58,051 bases of DNA, from positions 1 through 58,051 of the forward strand of contig PXSQ01000055.1 in the NCBI GenBank assembly GCA_003022725.1, given 5' to 3'. The notes under the pieces were generated by a model, which was not told where the DNA came from, ran no database searches, and was given only the letters and a program-made list of their open reading frames with translations. This stretch comes from Halobacteriales archaeon SW_7_65_23. GTDB taxonomy: Archaea; Halobacteriota; Halobacteria; Halobacteriales; Haloarculaceae. Both the position numbers and the translations under genes were made by a program. This document shows positions 54,101-58,051 of the stretch, piece after piece; position 1 is the stretch's first letter, and each line of letters begins with the position of its first letter.

Positions 54101-54453
54101 TCTCGATGGACGTCCCGGACGACCTCGAACCGGGGACGTTCACCGGCGACGTCACCGTCGAGAGCGGCCACCAGGAGGCGACGATCGGCCTCTCGGTCAC
54201 CGTTCGCACGGGGCCGCCGCCGGTGGTCGGAAGCTCCCCGCCGCAGGACCTCGACGGTGACGGGCTGTTCCGGGACATCGACGGGGACGGCCAAGTCACC
54301 ATCGCCGACGTCCAGATCTTCTTCCAGAACCGCAACTCGGCCGTCGTCCAGAACAACGCCGAGTTCTTCAACTTCGACGGCAGCGAGCCGGCCGACGTCA
54401 CCATCGCCGACGTGCAAGCACTGTTCCAGGACTTCATCGAGCGGACCGAGTGA
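51181..54453 (+). CDS. Tat-exported protein with PPC-like and dockerin-like domains
   Basis: A 1090-aa protein. A twin-arginine signal is at the N-terminus (GRRSLLKAAGAGVLGSTLG). Residues 40-300 look like a beta-sandwich with repeated Thr/Val strands. 300-620 is helical and acidic. About 660-780 contains beta-rich Ig-like repeats. Residues 790-885 fit a PPC-type domain (GAGDLDLHLYDSQGNHVG). The C-terminus (1022-1088) has two Ca-binding loops, DIDGDGQVTIADVQIFFQ and FNFDGSEPADVTIADVQALF, typical of a dockerin/EF-hand pair. No protease or hydrolase motif and no membrane anchor is visible. Probably a secreted or complex-forming surface protein. Confidence 0.8.
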   Translation: MRRSNKKLPVGRRSLLKAAGAGVLGSTLGIGASGQEEKDGVGAASSHEFRLENAELYMDVSTNTGQFRLWTADDQALLYPTGYTSYMTVRVDGELYDTNGQSANFMGDYFSSGPTKTGSASSETSWNLPELAVDREISLDGEAARFTVTVTNDDDTAHDVDMRYLFDYQVANQDGAPVFVQGNVYTNERRFESPSFTQNLTYDQIPDPNLVGVMTNSGQETYIDFVYWQNAFNEPYGYTPDPSVEFHEPGSTSYPASDSAGVLTWEFGQLDPGEERTVTVFYGIGEPEQTRIDDLDSALQGFRRAVTNLLSSNVETRAQAHAELYAELGEEYADNLINYFGNDAGISGIGPDDVDPELLNQLRTLTDDLATPESAALYEFFDEMFGAASPDDPVSEIQSTFESYLRGTASGQSAELRINGRTIAELESAFVSDFETRRADAISTLRSENPPEDVVGDLIDLVNEKTDRIRSRQSGLTRQLGDAVSAITNGDEIRVLGGQLQAQDPDGDALTFLNAGLIGEGFAETSGISGTALLSGGAEVDSLVSTHGIYSGDTETCALGWLQYSAMYWTTAATWGETGPAANNIVQAAISEGMEALGLSADAILNDFTGIEIELLTGLGNVPVTLIEFLLEDPVGSVDDFGQAVTIPSVSDVEISEDDIESGVAEGTTTVTIENQSDDPVTPSLNRDQTTLRTNGFRSVGGATPDVGSVLAPTEPIPTIPPDESRDVDVRFWIPADGGGPRIIGVNELEVAASSSPYQVGGSGAIGEYDFEDTRFPDILSQDVLADLIASGESVTETVTIDGDPDRVIFNLSYGAGDLDLHLYDSQGNHVGRNYESGEFDNDIPGAVPSGPDGAGRSYEQVRIDDPDDEYEVEVVGLETSGSGSNFSSRASELSGVDAILNVSPGSIQADPNTGVERRVTVEEAADAGSLSNVTFSTEALTSPDSTDEVPAGNVSVSDNNFDVGAGETEAVTLSMDVPDDLEPGTFTGDVTVESGHQEATIGLSVTVRTGPPPVVGSSPPQDLDGDGLFRDIDGDGQVTIADVQIFFQNRNSAVVQNNAEFFNFDGSEPADVTIADVQALFQDFIERTE

Positions 54454-54468
54454 GCAGAAGCGAGGCCG

Positions 54469-56622
54469 CTACGCCAGCGCCTCGTCGATCACGTCGCGGT
54501 GTGCGGCGATCGTTTCCGCGTCGAGTCGCAGCGACGCGTCCCCGGCCTCGACCGAGAGCGTCCCGGAGCCGTCGGCGCTCCCCAGCGTCGTGACGGGCGC
54601 GACGCCGTCGAACGCCTCCCTGACAGCCGCCGGATCGGTCGTCTCGACCACGACGCGCCCGGGCTGTTCGTGGAACAGCGCCGCGACCGGATCGTCGGTG
54701 TCGAACGACACCGTCGCCCCTGCGTTCCCGTCGACCATCTCCGCGAGCGTTACGGCGAGGCCGCCGTGGCTGACGTCGTGAGTCGTAAGCGTCGCCTCGT
54801 GGTCGGCGACGGCGGCGAGCGTTTCGATCAGTGCCGCCGGGTCCGCCGGCAGGGTCGGGAACCGGTCGCTGCCGCCGGCCTGCGCGAGCAGCTCCGAGCC
54901 GCCCAGGCGAGGCTCGGCCTCGCCCGCGAGCGGCAGGTCGCCGACGACGAGCAGTTCGCCCTCCCCCACCAGGGTGAGCGTCGGGGCGTCGTACCCCTCC
55001 TTCGTGCCGACGAGCGCGAGCGTTGGCGTCGGCGGGATCGGACCGGCGGGCGAATCGTTGTACAGCGAGACGTTGCCGCCGACCACGGGGACGTCCAGCG
55101 TCGCACACATGTCCGCGAGGCCGTCGATGACGGCGGCAAAGCCGCCGTACACCTCGGGTTTCTCGGGGTTGCCGCCGTTGAGACAGTCGACGCCCGCAAG
55201 CGGCGTCGCGCCCTTGGCCGCGAGGTTCGACGCGTTCTCCAGGGCGACCGCCCGCGCTCCGTCGTACGGTGCGGCGTCGGTCCAGTTGGGGTCGGCGCCG
55301 GCGGCGAACGCCAGCCCGACGCCGGCCTCGCGGACGGCGAGCAGCGCGGCGTCGTCGCCCGGCCGCAGCGCCGTCCGGACCTGGACCTCGTGGTCGTACT
55401 GGCGGTACACCCAGTGCTTCGAGGCAGTGTTCGGGCTCGACAGCACGGCCTCGGCTGCCGCGTCGACGCCGACGGCCGGCCTGTCGACGTCGGGTTCCGG
55501 CGGATCGTCCATCGGGAGGTCGTTCATCGGCGCGCCCTCGCCGAGGAACTCCGCGTCGACGTCGACGACTGTCTCGCCCTCGAACGTACAGACGTAGTTC
55601 CCGTCGGTCACCTCGCCGATGATCGAACAGCCGAGGTCGTACCGGTCGGCGACCGTCCGGACGCTGTCGACGTCGCCCGGCCGGACCTCGTAACACATCC
55701 GTTCCTGGGACTCCGAGAGGAGGATTTCCAGGGCGTTCATCCCGGGTTCGCGCTGGTGGACGGCGTCGAGTTCGATGCTCGCGCCCAGGCCGCCCTTGGC
55801 GACCATCTCGCTGCTGGCGCCGCCGAGACCGGCCGCGCCGAGGTCCCGCGCCGACTCGATCAGGCCCTCGTCGAGCAGCTGTTCGTTGGCCTCGATCAGC
55901 AGCTTCTCCGTGTAGGGGTCGCCGACCTGTACCGCCGGGCGGTCCTCGGTTTCGGCGTCCTCCGAGAGGTCCTCGCTAGCGAAGGAGGCGCCGCCGAGGC
56001 CGTCGCGGCCGGTCGCATTGCCCACCAGGACGAGCGTGTTGCCCGGCTCCTGTGCGGTTGCGGTCACCAGCCGGTCGGGGTCGTCGATCAGGCCGATGCA
56101 GGCAACGTTCACCAGCGGGTTGCCCTCGTAGTCGTCGTGGAAGGCGACGCTGCCGGTCACCGTCGGGACGCCGATGCAGTTGCCGTAGTGGCTGATCCCC
56201 TCGACGACGCCCTCGAAGAGGTACCGGGACTGGTCACGATCGAAGTCGCCGAAGTGCAGCGAATCCCCGAGGGCGATCGGGTACGCGCCCATCGAGAGCG
56301 TGTCCCTGACGATACCGCCGACGCCCGTGGCGGCACCGTCGAACGGGTCCACGTAGGATGGGTGGTTGTGGCTTTCGATCCCCATCGTGATGTACGCCTC
56401 CGACTCCCCGTCGGCGGCCGGCAGCGAGACGACAGCGGCGTCGTCGCCGGGGCCGACGACCACCTGCTCGCCCTCGGAATCGAAGGCGCTCAGCAGCGGC
56501 CACGAGGATCGGTAGGCACAGTGCTCGCTCCAGAGGTTCTCGAAGAGGGCGGCCTCCGCGGCCGTGGGCTCCCGGCCCAGTTCCTCGACGACGAGTGTCC
56601 GGTCCGAGTCGGCAAGCGTCAT
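54469..56622 (-). CDS. purL: Phosphoribosylformylglycinamidine synthase subunit II
   Basis: A 717-aa ATP-dependent synthase of purine biosynthesis (FGAR to FGAM), working with PurQ and PurS. Blocks visible are the early [51 protein letters not shown] (ATP/substrate), [11 protein letters not shown] and the C-terminal [15 protein letters not shown]. The small form lacks the glutaminase domain, as usual in Archaea. Its ATG overlaps the stop of a lipoprotein stub by 4 nt. It is convergent with the exported-protein gene. Confidence 0.95.
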   Translation of the reverse strand: MTLADSDRTLVVEELGREPTAAEAALFENLWSEHCAYRSSWPLLSAFDSEGEQVVVGPGDDAAVVSLPAADGESEAYITMGIESHNHPSYVDPFDGAATGVGGIVRDTLSMGAYPIALGDSLHFGDFDRDQSRYLFEGVVEGISHYGNCIGVPTVTGSVAFHDDYEGNPLVNVACIGLIDDPDRLVTATAQEPGNTLVLVGNATGRDGLGGASFASEDLSEDAETEDRPAVQVGDPYTEKLLIEANEQLLDEGLIESARDLGAAGLGGASSEMVAKGGLGASIELDAVHQREPGMNALEILLSESQERMCYEVRPGDVDSVRTVADRYDLGCSIIGEVTDGNYVCTFEGETVVDVDAEFLGEGAPMNDLPMDDPPEPDVDRPAVGVDAAAEAVLSSPNTASKHWVYRQYDHEVQVRTALRPGDDAALLAVREAGVGLAFAAGADPNWTDAAPYDGARAVALENASNLAAKGATPLAGVDCLNGGNPEKPEVYGGFAAVIDGLADMCATLDVPVVGGNVSLYNDSPAGPIPPTPTLALVGTKEGYDAPTLTLVGEGELLVVGDLPLAGEAEPRLGGSELLAQAGGSDRFPTLPADPAALIETLAAVADHEATLTTHDVSHGGLAVTLAEMVDGNAGATVSFDTDDPVAALFHEQPGRVVVETTDPAAVREAFDGVAPVTTLGSADGSGTLSVEAGDASLRLDAETIAAHRDVIDEALA

Positions 56623-56852
56623 TTGGGCAACCTTGCGCGAGGGCGGCTAAAATAGTCACGAACGACCGTGTCATGTTTGGATCGTCCGCCGGGATCCGCG
56701 AGAGCGGGTTGCCCGGCCCGACGAGCACTGGCCAGTGGTCTCTGATCGTTACTGCCGTCGTTGTCCCCGCCGACGCAGCCGGCGAGGGCGATGGCCCCTC
56801 CTGCGCCGAGCGTTCCCAGGAGCCGCCGTCGGGACACCGTTCCGGGAGCCAT
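56619..56852 (-). pseudogene. Lipoprotein signal-peptide stub
   Basis: A 77-aa frame that begins with a complete Tat/lipobox signal, SRRRLLGTLGAGGAIALAGC, and an acidic linker VGGDNDGSND. After about 40 residues it becomes Arg-rich and non-protein-like and ends at the purL start. It looks like the 5' end of a secreted lipoprotein gene whose mature part was deleted up to purL. The MITE at 56906-57015 lies immediately upstream and may separate it from its promoter. Confidence 0.6.
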
Positions 56853-56905
56853 GTGTCTGTACTGTGCGATTACCGTATATGAATGTTTTTCTTGATACTG
56901 AGTTC

Positions 56906-57015
56906 ATACTGGTGGCTGTAATTCTTTTACTCACCAGTCTCTGCTATCTGCGGAGACAGACCCGTTCCGCCTGGATTCTCAATTCGAGTTTTCACGTACG
57001 TACAGCCACCAGTAT
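56906..57015. mobile_element. MITE copy with 15-bp perfect terminal inverted repeats (110 bp)
   Basis: ATACTGGTGGCTGTA (56906-56920) and TACAGCCACCAGTAT (57001-57015) are the same ends as at 33235-33379. The 28 bp at the left and about 30 bp at the right match that copy with one or two differences. The middle is unrelated and shorter. An extra GATACTG lies just outside each end (56894-56900 and inverted at 57014-57020). It sits between the lipoprotein stub and the IS6-type element. Confidence 0.85.
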
Positions 57016-57043
57016 CAGTATCTGTTGTTTCGAGCGTTTGTAC

Positions 57044-57739
57044 TTAGGTCGCGTTAATTTAGAGGATGAGGCGGACGAGTTCTACGTGTCTATGCCAGAA
57101 TTCGACCGCCTCAACGGACGTATCGTGTGGATAGACGTGTCGTTTGTGGAGCGCCAGCGGACTCCCGAGTGGGCGATTCAAGTTGGTATCCGGTGTAACT
57201 TTACAATCATATCAATATAGAACACTAGTCATATATCGAATAATTGGGAGTCGACAGGAGTCCTGTCGCTATTCATAACTGGGTCCACAACGCCGAGTTA
57301 CAGCCAATATCGACAGTGACCGCGGATCAGATCGCGGTTGACGAAACGATGATCCGTGTCACTGGTCACGAGCACTGGCTGTACGGCGTTGTCGATCACT
57401 CTACCAACGAGATCATCCACGTCAGCCTCTTTCCGGCGACGACGAAACAGACGACACGGTGGTTTCTCGCCGAGCTACATCGTCGATGCCAACTCGACGA
57501 CCCTGTGTTTCTCGTCGACGGCGCGAGCTATCTCGGCACTGTCCTCGACGAAGATGGATATCGATTCCAGGTGATTTCTCACGGGAATCGAAACGCTGTC
57601 GAACGTGTCTTCTGCGAAATAGAACGACGAACATCATCGTTCGCCAATAGTTTTAGCCATGTCACGCTTGAGACAGCACAATCCTGGCTCAAAGCCTTCA
57701 CAGTCTATCACAATGCACGCCAAAACTAACGCGACCTAA
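57044..57739 (+). mobile_element. IS6-type insertion sequence with 13-bp terminal inverted repeats
   Basis: TTAGGTCGCGTTA (57044-57056) and TAACGCGACCTAA (57727-57739) are perfect inverted ends. The about 700-bp element contains one transposase gene on the plus strand. Size and transposase match haloarchaeal IS6 (ISH15-like) elements. No 8-bp target duplication is seen: the flanks GTTTGTAC and TCTGATAA differ, so the element may have been rearranged since insertion. Confidence 0.8.
57092..57729 (+). pseudogene. Frameshifted IS6-family transposase
   Basis: The first frame reads MPEFDRLNGRIVWIDVSFVE and ERQRTPEWAIQVGIR, the start of ISH15-like transposases, and then stops after IISI at 57220. 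A second frame from 57244 carries the rest: VHNAELQPIS, first Asp in IAVDETMIRV, second Asp in FLVDGASYL and the Glu in NAVERVFCEIERRTSSF, so the DDE triad is present. About 20 residues of the HTH region between the two parts are garbled. This copy should be unable to transpose without help. Confidence 0.8.
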
Positions 57740-57932
57740 TCTGATAAACCTATCATCGCTCAGTGGCTCTGGAGTCTGTGAACGAAAAACCAGAGCCAGG
57801 TATTATTTTATCCCTGAGCGGCCAAGAGACACGTATGAACCCCGATCTCGTCGGCGTCGTAACGGTCGCCCTCTTCCGACGGGAGTCATATGAGTCACGG
57901 TCGCCGTCGACACACTCGGCGAGGTGGTTCTG

Positions 57933-58051
57933 ATGGGTGATAGTTCGGCACGTACCTGCTGTAAAATCGGTCGAGACTGCGCGAAGTACGACCTCTCGGG
58001 ACTGGATGAGAATCTGTGTCGCCGCCGAGCAGACGGGGCGAGTCTCCGCGA
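57933..58051 (+). CDS. Rod-determining factor RdfA-like protein (5' part)
   Basis: The frame is open from ATG 57933 to the window edge (39 codons): MGDSSARTCCKIGRDCAKYD, then LSGLDENLCRRRADGASLR. The pattern (K-x-G/A-R, Y-L-GLD-EL, RR..G-SLR) matches the start of haloarchaeal RdfA, a regulator of rod versus plate cell shape. Only this N-terminal part is visible. The 190 bp upstream hold a short acidic-free frame from 57837 (MNPDLVGVVTVAL) that may be a broken small membrane gene. Confidence 0.5.
   Translation, partial: MGDSSARTCCKIGRDCAKYDLSGLDENLCRRRADGASLR

Overview
The window is from a haloarchaeon (class Halobacteria). The DNA is GC-rich and most proteins are acidic. Many genes have a TATA-like box 23-33 nt before the start codon, as in leaderless transcription. 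Marker genes include a haloarchaeal 2Fe-2S ferredoxin, SAMP2, the lsm-rpl37e overlap, RpoF, RFC small subunit, AlaX, NucS, a halocyanin-like protein and bacterial-type GlpABC. The genus cannot be fixed from this window.

Layout. 0-14 kb is a glycerol region: gpdABC (leftward) and glpK-glpX (rightward) diverge from a 750-bp gap that holds an operator-like inverted repeat and a shred of a UgpB-type binding protein. A second, intact glpK lies 5 kb away. Between them sit small membrane genes, uspA, an Orc1/Cdc6-like ATPase and an FKBP isomerase. 13.5-22 kb carries coaD, an orphan IS200/IS605-like hairpin, ferredoxin, an ISH6-like transposase remnant, NAD salvage genes (pncA-like, pncB), a lipoprotein metalloprotease-like gene, uppS, an RCK channel-like protein and DUF420. 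22-36 kb is housekeeping: lsm-rpl37e-purF, rpiA, a histone-fold protein, a phosphohexomutase, samp2, rfcA, fba-fbp, MaoC, an MBF1-like regulator, alaX, then rpoF-DUF655-rsmA-hemK2. 36-39 kb has a Gln/Gly/Arg-rich low-complexity protein with a dehydrin-like K-segment, a broken archaeosine gene and a HTH/MazF-type module. 39-51 kb combines mutS, nucS, a blue-copper protein and thiDN with a strongly scrambled stretch: gfcR fragment, repeat-expanded HAD gene, gpdA fragment and a second, broken mutS. 51-58 kb has a 1090-aa Tat-exported dockerin-type protein, purL, a lipoprotein stub, a MITE, an IS6-type element with a broken transposase, and the start of an rdfA-like gene.

How the genes work together. 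Glycerol is the clearest theme: uptake (GlpX), phosphorylation (two GlpK) and oxidation to DHAP (GpdABC), with fba and fbp able to carry triose phosphate into gluconeogenesis. NAD salvage and purine synthesis (purF, purL) are also represented. Two mismatch-recognition systems, MutS and NucS, are neighbours.

The most striking feature is the number of partly deleted or frameshifted genes: larB, a GNAT gene, fba, RaSEA, mazF, gfcR, a HAD phosphatase, gpdA2, mutS2, a histidine-kinase ATPase domain, a lipoprotein and a transposase. Several look like simple internal deletions in otherwise well conserved genes. There are also three copies of a MITE with a 15-bp terminal inverted repeat and a separate 113-bp element with 17-bp inverted ends. 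Either the chromosome is decaying by short-homology deletion or the assembly carries collapsed or mis-joined segments; reads would decide.
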